A stretch of DNA of 64,000 nt from Aliivibrio sifiae (GTDB taxonomy: Bacteria > Pseudomonadota > Gammaproteobacteria > Enterobacterales > Vibrionaceae). This document shows positions 36,295 to 45,728 of this stretch, one piece after another. The notes below the pieces were generated by a model. That model saw only the letters and a list, made by a program, of their open reading frames with translations. It did no database searches and was not told the origin of the DNA. Each line of letters starts with the position of its first letter. Positions within the stretch are counted from its first letter, which is position 1. Where the stretch lies: the NCBI RefSeq assembly GCF_002954715.1, contig NZ_MSCP01000002.1, forward strand, positions 1,497,569 through 1,561,568. The letters run 5' to 3'. Both the position numbers and the translations under genes were made by a program.

Positions 36295-37161
36295 ATGCAA
36301 AAACTAAAACAAATGACCCTATTTATGACCGTGGTTGAATCAGGTTCCATCACTAAAGCCGCTGATAAACTTGACCTATCAAAATCAGTCATAAGCCAAC
36401 ATATCAAACAATTAGAAGCGGACTTAGGTTTACCTTTATTAAAACGAACGACCCGAAAACAGAGTCTTACGGCATCAGGTGAGCGCTTTTATTTACAGTG
36501 TTGCGAAATGCACCAATTGGCTGAAAAAGCCTGGAGTGATATTTTGCATCAAAAAGAATTTCCACAAGGAAAACTGACAGTAACCGCCCCTCACGCCTTA
36601 ATGAATGACATTATTATTCCGGCCTTAAGTAGCGTGTTTAGCGTCCACAAAGATGTGAAATTAAATCTAATAGCACATGATGGTCAACTCGACCTAATGC
36701 AAGAAGATATTGATTTGGCCATCCGTGTTGGTGAATCAAAATTAAGTAGCCTAAAGCAAAAGCGCATTGGAACCATACAAGACATATTGTGCATTGCCAA
36801 AAACTATCCTGAATTTACTAGTGATAACATTGAGGCCTTGCCTTATGTTGCAAACCACTGGCAATCAAAACAAATTTCGCATCAGCTAGTAAATACGACC
36901 ACAAAAAATGCCCGCGTTATAAACTTTATCGCAGCGCATCAAGTCAACACAGTTCAAAATAGTTTATCTTTAATAAAAAATGGGTTTGGGATTGGGCTTC
37001 TTCCTGAGTTTATCTATTTGCAACATCAAGATGAGTTAAAAGAAGTATTACCTACTTTTGAAATGAAAACATCTAATGTCTATGCGCTTCATCCCTTTCA
37101 TGGCCAAGTTCCGATTAGTGTAAGAATGGCAATTGATGCAATTGAAAGGGCATTAGCCTAG
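36295..37161 (+). CDS. LysR-family regulator
   Basis: 288 residues: winged helix (about 1-60; FMTVVESGSITKAADKLDLSKSVIS) and a LysR substrate-binding domain of the CrgA/AaeR-like type common beside small metabolic genes. Divergent from the NTF2-like and EamA genes across 138 bases, so these are its likely targets. Effector unknown. Confidence 0.85.
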   Translation: MQKLKQMTLFMTVVESGSITKAADKLDLSKSVISQHIKQLEADLGLPLLKRTTRKQSLTASGERFYLQCCEMHQLAEKAWSDILHQKEFPQGKLTVTAPHALMNDIIIPALSSVFSVHKDVKLNLIAHDGQLDLMQEDIDLAIRVGESKLSSLKQKRIGTIQDILCIAKNYPEFTSDNIEALPYVANHWQSKQISHQLVNTTTKNARVINFIAAHQVNTVQNSLSLIKNGFGIGLLPEFIYLQHQDELKEVLPTFEMKTSNVYALHPFHGQVPISVRMAIDAIERALA

Positions 37162-37300
37162 TTATCGACCTATACACTTCATTTTATTCATTGAATCATG
37201 CGTTGTCTCAATATTTAGCAAAGCACCAACCAAAGAAAAAGGTATTATGTACGGATACATTTATTCTCTATTAACCCCTTCAATTCAAAGGAAAACAATT

Positions 37301-37693
37301 ATGAAAATTCGCTTTTATCTTCTAGCAGCACTCACTATGACGTCACTTTTTGGCTGCGCAGAAGGCGAACAATCTCTAAAAGTAACCGCAAGCGCATACA
37401 CATCAAGTGTTGGTGAAACCGATGACACACCCAATCTTGCTGCTTGGGGCGATACATTAAAACCAGGCATGAAATCAATTGCGGTATCGAGAGACCTTAT
37501 CGATATGGGCCTTACTCACAACCAAGAAGTAACAATCGAAGGACTTGATGGCACATATCTAGTACTAGATAAAATGAATAAACGCTGGAAAAAGAAGATT
37601 GATATTTACATGGGTGAAGATGTTGAGAAAGCAAGACAATGGGGTAAAAAAGAAGTCGTTATCCATTGGACTGTAGAAGAAGAAAAGAAGTAG
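37301..37693 (+). CDS. Lipoprotein with 3D (MltA C-terminal-like) domain
   Basis: 130 residues from the ATG at 37301, which follows AAAGGAAAA. A lipobox (TMTSLFGCAEG) is followed by a 3D domain: VTASAYTSSVGETDDTP, AAWGDTLKPGMKSIAVS, DGTYLVLDKMNKRWKKKIDI, with the acidic residues of the double-psi barrel retained. 3D domains occur in murein-active proteins such as MltA, so a peptidoglycan role is possible. The longer ORF start at 37247 would spoil the lipoprotein signal. Monocistronic, with a terminator. Confidence 0.82.
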   Translation: MKIRFYLLAALTMTSLFGCAEGEQSLKVTASAYTSSVGETDDTPNLAAWGDTLKPGMKSIAVSRDLIDMGLTHNQEVTIEGLDGTYLVLDKMNKRWKKKIDIYMGEDVEKARQWGKKEVVIHWTVEEEKK

Positions 37694-37727
37694 ACACTTA
37701 ATAACTATCAATCCAACACATCCAATT

Positions 37728-37758
37728 AAAGTGGCCTCGTAATGAAGCCACTTTTTTT
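37728..37758. terminator. Intrinsic terminator between convergent genes
   Basis: AAAGTGGC (37728-37735) pairs with GCCACTTT (37747-37754), followed by a further T-run. It lies between the 3D lipoprotein gene and the convergent phoX gene. Confidence 0.88.
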
Positions 37759-37777
37759 GTATCTAAATATAGCGGTC

Positions 37778-39640
37778 CTAACTGCCGATCACAGCACCGT
37801 TATCTTTAGTCACCATCACAATAGTTGATCGTGGTTTGCTATCTCCCCCTTGAGGAAAATGTCCAGATGGATGTTGCACACCAACAAACATGGTTTTTTG
37901 ATCTTCAGAAAAAGTGAGTCCGGTAATTTCACAGCCAACCGGTCCAGTTAAGAAACGACGCACTTCTCCTGTTTTAGGATCGCCACACAGCATTTGGTTA
38001 TTACCCTGACCTGCAAAATCGCCTTTATTTGAGTAGTTACCATCGGTTTGGATCCATAAGCGCCCCGCTTTATCAAAACCAATACCATCAGGGCTATTAA
38101 ACATATTTTCTTTATTGATGTTGTCACTACCTGCGTACAAATTGCCTTTATGAACAGTTGGATTACCAGCAATTAGATATAAATCCCATTGAAACGTATC
38201 ACTGACGTGATTACCCTGTGTTGGCTCCCAACGCACTATCTGACCATAATGATTTTCTGCACGAGGGTTAACACCATCAACCTCTTGGCCTTCTCTTACG
38301 CCACGATATTTATTATTAGTTAATGTACAGAAAACGTGTTTTTTATCAGGATGAACCGCAACCCATTCAGGCCTATCCATTGTGGTTGCCCCCACTTGTG
38401 TAGCTGCACGACGAGCAAAAATCATTACTTCAGCTTGGCTATTAAAACCATTTTCTTTGGTTAATCCATTCTTACCATAAGTGAGTTCTAGCCACTGGCC
38501 ATCGCCTTCCAATTTATCGTCTTTCATTACAAACTTAGCAACGTACAGAGTGCCATCTTCGAGTAAGTCTCGGTTAGCTGAATTATTGCCTTCTTGATAC
38601 TTACCTTTGGATACAAACTTATACAGATGCTCACCACGTTCATCATCCCCAAGATACACAACCACACGACCATCATCGTTCACAACTAAGGCGGCGTTTT
38701 CATGTTTAAATCGCCCCAATGCAGTACGTTTTAATGGCGTTGATGTTGGGTCATTCGGGTCAATTTCAACCACCCAACCAAAGCGATTTGGTTCATTTGG
38801 GTTTTTAGAAACATCAAAACGCTCATCAAAATTATGCCATTGGTAATCACTCTGCTCGGCTTTAATTCCATAACGTTTATCATCGGCGGTTAACGCTGCG
38901 TTTTGCTCTGAGCCAAAGAAGTCATTAAAATTTTCTTCACAGGTTAAATAAGTGCCCCATGGTGTTTCACCATTTGCACAGTTATTAAATGTACCCAATA
39001 TTTTTTGTCCTGTTGGGTCTGCTTTGGTTTTCAATAAATCATGACCCGCAGCAGGGCCTGTCATCTTCATTTCAGTATTTGCAGTAATACGACGGTTTGC
39101 CTTACCTGTTGGGTCCATCACCCATTGACCATTTTTCTTAGCTATTTCAACAATGGTAATCCCTACCGCGGCTTGTGCTTTTAATACATCGTCAGCTGTC
39201 ATTGCTTTGCCTTGATGCTCAAACAGAAATTCGTAATTGGTGTATTCATTATTTACGGCAAGAATCGCGCGATCATTAGATAATGGAAACACACTCATAC
39301 CATCGGTGTTATCACCAAATTGCAGGGCTTGCGCTTTTGAATCTTGTTTGCCATTAGGATTAAATTGGGGAGCATTTGCAAAAATAGGGTCGCCCCACGA
39401 CATTAAGGTACTTGAGCTATACCCTTTAGGAAGAATAATAGAATCACTGGTAGAAGTGGCAATTGCCTCAAAATTTAATAATGAGCTATCCATACTGCCA
39501 GCGATGGCTTTCGCTACTGGATTTAACGCTAAAAAAGCGCCTGCCCCTGCCGCCGCGGTTCCCATTAAAAAACCTCGACGAGATAAACGTGCATTCACCA
39601 TGTTGCTAAAATCTGATTCTTTCTCTACAAAATTGCTCAT
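37778..39640 (-). CDS. phoX: PhoX-family alkaline phosphatase, Tat-exported
   Basis: 620 residues of the DUF839/PhoX type. The N-terminus has a twin-arginine signal (LSRRGFLMGTAAAGAGAFLAL, cut here at 20 residues: SRRGFLMGTAAAGAGAFLAL). The body carries PhoX blocks, for example GTYLTCEENFNDFFG, NRFGWVVEIDPNDP, KHENAALVV and YLGDDERGEHLYKFV. PhoX enzymes use Ca2+ and Fe to release phosphate from organic esters in the periplasm. The second of two adjacent ATGs (39640) has the better spacing to AGGGA. A three-unit Pho box lies about 65 bases upstream, pointing to PhoB control. In this family the protein is exported folded with its cofactor. Confidence 0.9.
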   Translation of the reverse strand: MSNFVEKESDFSNMVNARLSRRGFLMGTAAAGAGAFLALNPVAKAIAGSMDSSLLNFEAIATSTSDSIILPKGYSSSTLMSWGDPIFANAPQFNPNGKQDSKAQALQFGDNTDGMSVFPLSNDRAILAVNNEYTNYEFLFEHQGKAMTADDVLKAQAAVGITIVEIAKKNGQWVMDPTGKANRRITANTEMKMTGPAAGHDLLKTKADPTGQKILGTFNNCANGETPWGTYLTCEENFNDFFGSEQNAALTADDKRYGIKAEQSDYQWHNFDERFDVSKNPNEPNRFGWVVEIDPNDPTSTPLKRTALGRFKHENAALVVNDDGRVVVYLGDDERGEHLYKFVSKGKYQEGNNSANRDLLEDGTLYVAKFVMKDDKLEGDGQWLELTYGKNGLTKENGFNSQAEVMIFARRAATQVGATTMDRPEWVAVHPDKKHVFCTLTNNKYRGVREGQEVDGVNPRAENHYGQIVRWEPTQGNHVSDTFQWDLYLIAGNPTVHKGNLYAGSDNINKENMFNSPDGIGFDKAGRLWIQTDGNYSNKGDFAGQGNNQMLCGDPKTGEVRRFLTGPVGCEITGLTFSEDQKTMFVGVQHPSGHFPQGGDSKPRSTIVMVTKDNGAVIGS

Positions 39641-39643
39641 CAT

Positions 39644-40239
39644 ACTTCCCTTTTGAAATCGTTATTTTTATAAGTGCGTTTATTAATCAGATGTAGCCTA
39701 AAGGGGGTTTATGACAGTTTAGTGGAAGATTTATGGCGGTTTTATTTCTTGCGATTAAATTAAGATCCAGTTGCAAACAGTGAAAGAGACTATTTATATT
39801 AAAAATGTGATTATCCACTAGTAAATCCATATTAAACACGGTTAATAAAATAGAAATAAATGGTGGATAAAATACACATGAGAAAAATATATATAACCAA
39901 ACATACAAAAACCACTACAAATACAATCAACAAATTAACACTACCACCTTTATATTTAAAATAACCATTCATAATAAACTTAGTTTTCTATATAAATAAA
40001 CCATGATCTAATATCTAAGTTATTAATCTCATACAAAAACAAACCAACTCACAAATGATACTATCATCAATAAAACGGTTATATTTAAATGATTAATATA
40101 ATAATACGGTTATAAATTTATTTTTTATTGAATAAAGATCATAAATTTAACTTTATAAACTTTGAAAGTATATTTAAAAAACAAAAAATACACATCGCAA
40201 ATAAAATAGATAAAAAACATAACAAAGAGATATAAATAA
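39644..40239. other. 596-base AT-rich region between phoX and the metalloprotease gene
   Basis: It holds the phoX promoter and Pho box at its left end and must contain the protease promoter at the right. The rest is low-complexity AT-rich sequence. Short frames here lack ribosome binding sites and coding character. Confidence 0.6.
39707..39739 (-). promoter_or_regulatory. Pho box: three contiguous 11-base PhoB repeats
   Basis: Read toward phoX on the minus strand, the units are CCGCCATAAAT, CTTCCACTAAA and CTGTCATAAAC, exactly 11 bases each and adjacent. The last is a perfect CTGTCATAAA half-site. The array ends 67 bases before the phoX start, where a Pho box normally replaces the -35 element. 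Confidence 0.85.
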
Positions 40240-42303
40240 ATGAATAAACAATATTTCGTCTTGCTAGGACTAACACCCCTCGTCTTTCCTGTACAGAGTG
40301 CTACCATTCTTGATGTTCAAGACGTCAATATAACAGAGCTTCTTAATCCATTAAGTACAACAAATACTGCTGGCCCCCCTAACCAATATAGTTTCATAGA
40401 ACAAACTCATATTGAACAACAAGGAAAAAAGTGGGTTCGTCATCAACAACGATATCTCGGTATTCCCATCTATGGTCAATCTGTCGTGTCATTAAAAGAT
40501 CACTATGGCGTTGCTCAAGCCATCACTGGCAATGTTGTCCAAGATATAGAGAATGATATGGGATCTACCTTACCTCTCATCAATCAAAATCAAGCTATTA
40601 ACATTGCGAAAGCAGCAAATAAATCCAGCATAAAAAGAACAACAACATCTGTCCATACTGACGCAGAATCCGCCGAATTAATGATTATAATTAATAGTCA
40701 AAAAATGGCACAACTTATATACCACGTTTCTTATTTAACCGTTAAAGATAAATCCCCATCCCGTCCAATCACGATAATAGATGCCAAAGATGGTCGCATT
40801 CTCGATCGTTGGGAGGGCATTACTTTTAAACAAGCTGAAGGGGTTGGTGGTAACCAAAAAAGTGGACGCTATTATTTCAATGACAATAGTAAATTTGGTG
40901 GATTTGAAGTTAATGATGCCTGTCAAATGGACAGCAAAAACGTCGTGACTCTTGATATGAATAGCAGTACCTGGAGCGGACGCATACATCAATTCACTTG
41001 TCCTGAGAATACCGCTCGTTCAGCCAATGGCGCCTATGCTCCGATGAACGATGCACAATATTTTGGTCAACAAGTCTTTGATATGTATGACGAGTGGTTA
41101 AACACTCGGCCGATCCGTCAAAAGCTAACGATGCGCGTTCATTATGGTAATAACTATGGTAATGCATTTTGGGATGGGAAACAGATGACCTTTGGCGATG
41201 GAGGGTCTTACATGTATCCACTAGCTACTTGGGATGTCATAGCCCATGAAGTTAGCCATGGATTTACCGAACAAAATTCTAATTTAGAGTACCGTGGTAT
41301 GTCTGGAGGTATGAACGAATCCTTTTCCGATGTCTCCGCCGCTGCATTGAGCTATTTTGTTCACGGTTCTTTCAATTGGAAGATGGGGGAACACGTAATG
41401 AAACATTCTGAAGCGATGCGTTTTTTCATCAAACCATCACAAGATGGTGCGTCCATTCAACATGTTAGCCAATATTATAATGGCATTGATGTTCACCATA
41501 GTTCGGGGATTTTTAACCACGCTTTTTATCTTCTTGCAACTAGCCCAGATTGGAATATCAAAAAAGCATTCTTAGTTTATGCAACGGCGAATAAACTATT
41601 TTGGCAACCACGTTCAACCTTCCAACAAGGGGCTGAAGGGATTTGTCAGGCTGCAACACAACTTGGTTATGAAACGCAGTCGATAACTACGGCCTTTCAA
41701 CAAGTAGGAATAACGGTACAACACTGTGAAAGCTCAACGCCTAATCCACAGCCACCGAGACCCAATCCAGAAACGCCAACGCCCTCGAATGAAGCCACGT
41801 TAGTATTAAATCAGCCAACCGTAATAAAAGGAGTTTACGGTGACAAACCACGCTTTAGACTGAATAATCCGCCATCCAATGGTTACGTTAGTATTGATAC
41901 TTACGGAGGTCAGGGAGATATTGATATATTCATTGCCACGAATCGCCAACCAACACCGACAGATTACGACTGTTCCTCTCAAAATTCTGACACCTACGAA
42001 AGTTGCTTATTCTTAGATCATCCAGCCAATAGCTATCATGTATTGGTCGTAAGTAAGTCTGATTTTTCTGATGTCAGTTTACTCATTGGAGGAAACAGTA
42101 AACCGACACCGCCGCTACCTACTCCACCGATACCACAACCTGACGATTATTGTGCATATATGCCAGAATGGAGTCCATACACCCACTACGATTACCAAGA
42201 AGTCGTACAATCGAATGGCTATATGTTCCTCTCCCTTCAGCCATCATCAGGTTGGAACCCTTATTTCTACCCAACAGTATGGCAATACCTTCGCCCTTGT
42301 TAA
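40240..42303 (+). CDS. Secreted M4 (thermolysin/vibriolysin-type) zinc metalloprotease
   Basis: 687 residues. Signal peptide about 1-20, FTP and PepSY propeptide (about 25-190), peptidase M4 domain (about 200-500) with HEVSH at 336-340 and the third zinc ligand E360 in GMNESFSD, and the catalytic His region VHHSSGIFNHAFY. A Pro-rich linker (about 506-525) leads to a PPC domain (about 530-615), then a second Pro-rich linker and a C-terminal CBM5/12-like module (WSPYTHYDYQEVVQSNGYMF). Close in layout to haemagglutinin/protease-type vibriolysins, made as a zymogen and sent out by type II secretion. The chitin-binding-like tail suggests binding to insoluble substrates. Confidence 0.9.
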   Translation: MNKQYFVLLGLTPLVFPVQSATILDVQDVNITELLNPLSTTNTAGPPNQYSFIEQTHIEQQGKKWVRHQQRYLGIPIYGQSVVSLKDHYGVAQAITGNVVQDIENDMGSTLPLINQNQAINIAKAANKSSIKRTTTSVHTDAESAELMIIINSQKMAQLIYHVSYLTVKDKSPSRPITIIDAKDGRILDRWEGITFKQAEGVGGNQKSGRYYFNDNSKFGGFEVNDACQMDSKNVVTLDMNSSTWSGRIHQFTCPENTARSANGAYAPMNDAQYFGQQVFDMYDEWLNTRPIRQKLTMRVHYGNNYGNAFWDGKQMTFGDGGSYMYPLATWDVIAHEVSHGFTEQNSNLEYRGMSGGMNESFSDVSAAALSYFVHGSFNWKMGEHVMKHSEAMRFFIKPSQDGASIQHVSQYYNGIDVHHSSGIFNHAFYLLATSPDWNIKKAFLVYATANKLFWQPRSTFQQGAEGICQAATQLGYETQSITTAFQQVGITVQHCESSTPNPQPPRPNPETPTPSNEATLVLNQPTVIKGVYGDKPRFRLNNPPSNGYVSIDTYGGQGDIDIFIATNRQPTPTDYDCSSQNSDTYESCLFLDHPANSYHVLVVSKSDFSDVSLLIGGNSKPTPPLPTPPIPQPDDYCAYMPEWSPYTHYDYQEVVQSNGYMFLSLQPSSGWNPYFYPTVWQYLRPC

Positions 42304-42348
42304 TGAACACCAAAGGCAGCAGTGAATCATCGTAAAAATCCTTACTAT

Positions 42349-42381
42349 AAAAGCAGTTTTCTAATGTTGAAAACTGCTTTT
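42349..42381. terminator. Bidirectional intrinsic terminator
   Basis: AAAAGCAGTTTTC (42349-42361) pairs with GAAAACTGCTTTT (42369-42381). It serves the protease gene and the convergent EAL gene. Confidence 0.88.
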
Positions 42382-42450
42382 CATAATATAAAAATATAGA
42401 ACTTACACATAAATATATTATATATAATGAGCCAAATCTCAACCAAAAAT

Positions 42451-43929
42451 CTAATAATAACTATCTAACAGATTATTTAAAGGTATAGGTTTAGAATATA
42501 AATATCCTTGTAGATATTCAACATTATTTTCTAACAAATATTTCTCTTGTTCTTTTGTTTCAACACCTTCCGCTATAATTGACACTCCTAACCTTTTAGA
42601 AAGGTCTATTATATTATCAACAAAAGCAGTTTCTGATTTTTCATCTTTAATTAAATCTATAAACTGTTTATCAATTTTTATGATATCAGCTTTTAGTTTT
42701 TTGATGTTTTCTATTGTAGAAAAACCAGTGCCAAAATCATCCATAGCAAATTTAACACCATATCCTTTCAGTGTGTCAACCGCTTCAACAATACCATCAA
42801 ATTCAATAACTTGACCTTCCGTAACTTCAAGTACAAGGTTAATGTTATTGAATACAGAAAACAATTTACAAACTTTAATTAAACCTTCACTATTACTATT
42901 ACTCAAGTGATCCGGACATATATTTATACTTAAATGAGTATTTTTTGGTATCAATGAATCGTATTCAACACACATTTCATAAACACTTTTAAACAAGCTT
43001 AATGTTATAGGTATTATCATTCCATTTTTTTCAGCTATAGATATAAAATCACTAGGATATATTATATTATTATTTCGTTTCCATCTAATTAGTATTTCAA
43101 AGCCTGAAATAATACCTTTCTCATTCACAATAGGCTGTGCAAAAGGAATGAATTCATTATTCAACAAACCATTTTCCATAAGAAATGTTGTATTTATACA
43201 ATTCCTAAATTTAAAATAGAACGCTAAATATACAATCATAAAAAACAAAATAACAATCAAAACCTCTAGTTTATCTTGTAAGAAATTCTTAGTATAAACG
43301 TAAATAGGTATATTTGTACTTATAGAAAATGGATATAAGTCAGAATGAACTAAAATTGAATCTGGAGTTTTATTACTAATATCAACACCATTACTATTTA
43401 CTCTGAATTTATCAGTATTAATGTTAAAATTCAAATCCCCCTCAGACAACTTAACTAAATTAGTAAAGGTTAAATCTCTAACACTAATAACTATAGAGTA
43501 TTTATTCTTTGTTTTTTTTATGATAAGAATAAATTTATTTGGGACAAGAAAATCTGACATTAACAGATCAATATTAGTGTCATTTTCGATTCTATTTTTA
43601 TAACCAATAATATAAGGGTAAGAAGAACAGACAATGGCGTCATCTTTAATAATATTGATACTTTGTATATCAGGATTTGATACTCTTAATTTCCTAAAAA
43701 AAATCATCGATTTGCTACAATCACTTATATTTTTATTAAACAAATCATCTATAGTTGAATGATAATTATCTAACTTATTATCAATTACATTGACAACTGA
43801 AGTCATACGGTTAATAACTAAATTGTTAAAATAAGTAACATAATTGAAAGTCAAAAATGATAGAAAAAACAAAAAAAATCCGACAACACTTAAATGAAAA
43901 TTCTTTATATACAAAAAATTCTTTTTCAT
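42451..43929 (-). CDS. CSS-motif/EAL membrane c-di-GMP phosphodiesterase
   Basis: 492 residues. One membrane helix at about 12-32, a periplasmic CSS-type sensor domain (about 35-235) with the motif IVCSSYP near residue 116, a second membrane helix (about 220-245) and a C-terminal EAL domain. The EAL signature reads EILIRW; the catalytic acids are kept (NICPDH, LEVTEG, MDDFGTGFS, KIDKQFID, EGVETKEQ). In PdeC-like enzymes the periplasmic cysteines set activity by disulfide state. AAGG lies upstream of the ATG. The gene is very AT-rich, like its neighbours to 53 kb. Confidence 0.87.
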   Translation of the reverse strand: MKKNFLYIKNFHLSVVGFFLFFLSFLTFNYVTYFNNLVINRMTSVVNVIDNKLDNYHSTIDDLFNKNISDCSKSMIFFRKLRVSNPDIQSINIIKDDAIVCSSYPYIIGYKNRIENDTNIDLLMSDFLVPNKFILIIKKTKNKYSIVISVRDLTFTNLVKLSEGDLNFNINTDKFRVNSNGVDISNKTPDSILVHSDLYPFSISTNIPIYVYTKNFLQDKLEVLIVILFFMIVYLAFYFKFRNCINTTFLMENGLLNNEFIPFAQPIVNEKGIISGFEILIRWKRNNNIIYPSDFISIAEKNGMIIPITLSLFKSVYEMCVEYDSLIPKNTHLSINICPDHLSNSNSEGLIKVCKLFSVFNNINLVLEVTEGQVIEFDGIVEAVDTLKGYGVKFAMDDFGTGFSTIENIKKLKADIIKIDKQFIDLIKDEKSETAFVDNIIDLSKRLGVSIIAEGVETKEQEKYLLENNVEYLQGYLYSKPIPLNNLLDSYY

Positions 43930-44555
43930 AAGACCTTCAATAATTTCCTTAATATATAAAATATATAACCAAATTTATACCTTTACATTCAAAAATATAG
44001 CCTTACACATAAAAATTTTAGCCAGACTAATACTCAGATTTTTTAAATATAAAAATGCAAGTTTAATTATACCTATACCTAGAGTATTACAAAAAGAAGC
44101 TCTCTGTAGGTATAGAGGCAACCATATTATAGATGGACATTTATACGAAAAGGGCATTTATAGATTATAAAAAAACATAATGCTTGTTTATAGTAAGGTA
44201 CCTTTATGTTGTACAAATAAACCATTCCAAATAACTTTACTGATAAGAGGCACATAAAAAAATAAAGTCAATAAAATAAAAAGGCATAACCGACACCTTC
44301 TAACAAAAACATGACATAGATCACGTGAGTCATAGGGGTTATTCTTGCATAGAGAATAATTAGTATTATAATCAATAATTTATTAATAATTACTAAATTT
44401 AGTTTATCTTCAGATATGCTTTAAAAAATGTATTATTTACTTAAAAATAATGATTTGAACACTAACTGTATCAAACTTAAGACAAGAAAAGTTGTTAACT
44501 CATACTCTGTTACATATTATAGGCAACATCAATCAACGATTAAAAAGTAAAGTTC
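43930..44555. other. 626-base AT-rich divergent region between EAL and XRE genes
   Basis: No convincing ORF. A TCACGTGA palindrome at 44321-44328 sits inside a wider imperfect ATGAC / GTCAT repeat (44311-44333), a possible operator for the XRE protein that is encoded downstream. Both promoters must lie here. Confidence 0.5.
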
Positions 44556-45470
44556 ATGCCTATTACATTTTCAACATACTTACAAAACTTGCGTGAAGAA
44601 ATGGATTTGACACAGCAAAACTTACTTGATCTCTTAACTAAAAATAATAGCTTATTTAAGAAACTAGATCTTACAACACTAAGTCGTTGGGAGCGTGCTA
44701 TCACTATACCAAACTTAAAAAAACAACTCGCTATTGCCAGGTTATTTAATTCTGATATTACTCAATTAATTAATCCAAACACACCTGTACCAACTGTAAA
44801 AAAGAAAATTCTAGAGCAGTTTCATGAACGTGTTTTTAATCCATACTCAGAAAACCAAAGTACTTTAGCATTAACTAAATTAAAAACGTTTAACAATGAA
44901 GATCAACTATACCATAATATAAATAATTTTCATGAGCATTTCCTTGGTATAAACACAAAAAACATTGATTTTAAACAAAAAACTATGGATATAAATATAT
45001 TTACAGATAAAGAAAATAATTTAGTGGCTCATTGTTTGTTTGGATATACAAAAACAAATATTAATAAAGACTTATATAAATTTGAAGAAATAGAAAATTG
45101 TGATTTTATAAATAAATCAGATGAAAAAACAGTAAATTTATATGTATTCTCAGCATTTAGTTCATTAAAACAATCACGTATGGCCATGTTATTAATGCTA
45201 ATTAAGAAATTATCTATTAATAACAACATAAAATCATTTATTATTAACATGCATTATCAAGAAGTGCTGAACCTAATAAGTGTTGCTGAACACAATATAA
45301 TAAACAAAGGCCAACGTATAAACTCTGGTGGAGTAAAAATATTTGGAAAAAACTATTCATTTGTCCAAGCTCTTGTAAATGCAGAAAGTTTTTTATCATC
45401 CCCTATGATTTATAGTTTGATAGAAAATATAGACGAACATCTTAATTCATTAGCCATCTCAGTTGAGTGA
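44556..45470 (+). CDS. XRE-family regulator with unknown 240-residue C-terminal domain
   Basis: 304 residues. The N-terminal 60 residues form an XRE helix-turn-helix (YLQNLREEMDLTQQNLLDLL, TTLSRWERAITIPNLKKQ). The rest is unlike common ligand-binding tails; the pattern around residues 150-270 (strands, then SRMAMLLMLIKKL and FIINMHYQEVLNLI) could be an acyltransferase-like alpha/beta fold, which is a guess. It is alone on the plus strand within a minus-strand island and may control its neighbours. The upstream site is weak. Strongly AT-rich codon use. Confidence 0.75.
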   Translation: MPITFSTYLQNLREEMDLTQQNLLDLLTKNNSLFKKLDLTTLSRWERAITIPNLKKQLAIARLFNSDITQLINPNTPVPTVKKKILEQFHERVFNPYSENQSTLALTKLKTFNNEDQLYHNINNFHEHFLGINTKNIDFKQKTMDINIFTDKENNLVAHCLFGYTKTNINKDLYKFEEIENCDFINKSDEKTVNLYVFSAFSSLKQSRMAMLLMLIKKLSINNNIKSFIINMHYQEVLNLISVAEHNIINKGQRINSGGVKIFGKNYSFVQALVNAESFLSSPMIYSLIENIDEHLNSLAISVE

Positions 45471-45689
45471 TGAAGACCCATCTCTATTTCTACATAATTT
45501 ATATGTTTTCCTTACTGTTATGTTTGAATGTTCTTCTTTAGGAATTTTATTATTCCAACTTGCCAATGAAATCAATGAGATGTGACCATAATATTCTAAT
45601 GATTTTTTGAACGAATAAATACAAGTTCTTTTTATATACCTATTATTAGACATTTATAACCTGAAATAAAATAGATTAGAATTTAATAT

Positions 45690-45717
45690 AAAAATAAAAG
45701 GTGCTTACGCACCTTTT
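45690..45717 (-). terminator. Intrinsic terminator of the 1036-residue protein gene
   Basis: AAAAGGTGC (45696-45704) pairs perfectly with GCACCTTTT (45709-45717) around 4 bases. On the minus strand the hairpin is followed by ATTTTTAT. It lies 12 bases after the stop. Confidence 0.92.
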
Positions 45718-45728
45718 ACTTATGTGTA

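Noticed and set aside
39687-39908. 73-residue leftward ORF upstream of phoX
   Set aside because: It covers the Pho box, lacks a ribosome binding site and has low-complexity composition.
43975-44157. 60-residue leftward ORF between the EAL and XRE genes
   Set aside because: No ribosome binding site or recognisable features, in very AT-rich DNA where stops are avoided by chance.
44311-44333. Possible CRP or quorum-sensing regulator site around TCACGTGA
   Set aside because: It does not match the CRP TGTGA-N6-TCACA or LuxR-type operator patterns; kept only as a possible XRE operator in the gap entry.
45459-45653. 64-residue leftward ORF between the XRE gene and the terminator of the large protein gene
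   Set aside because: It overlaps the XRE stop, has only a modest AGG site and lies beyond the terminator at 45690-45717. Possible, but not supported enough to list.
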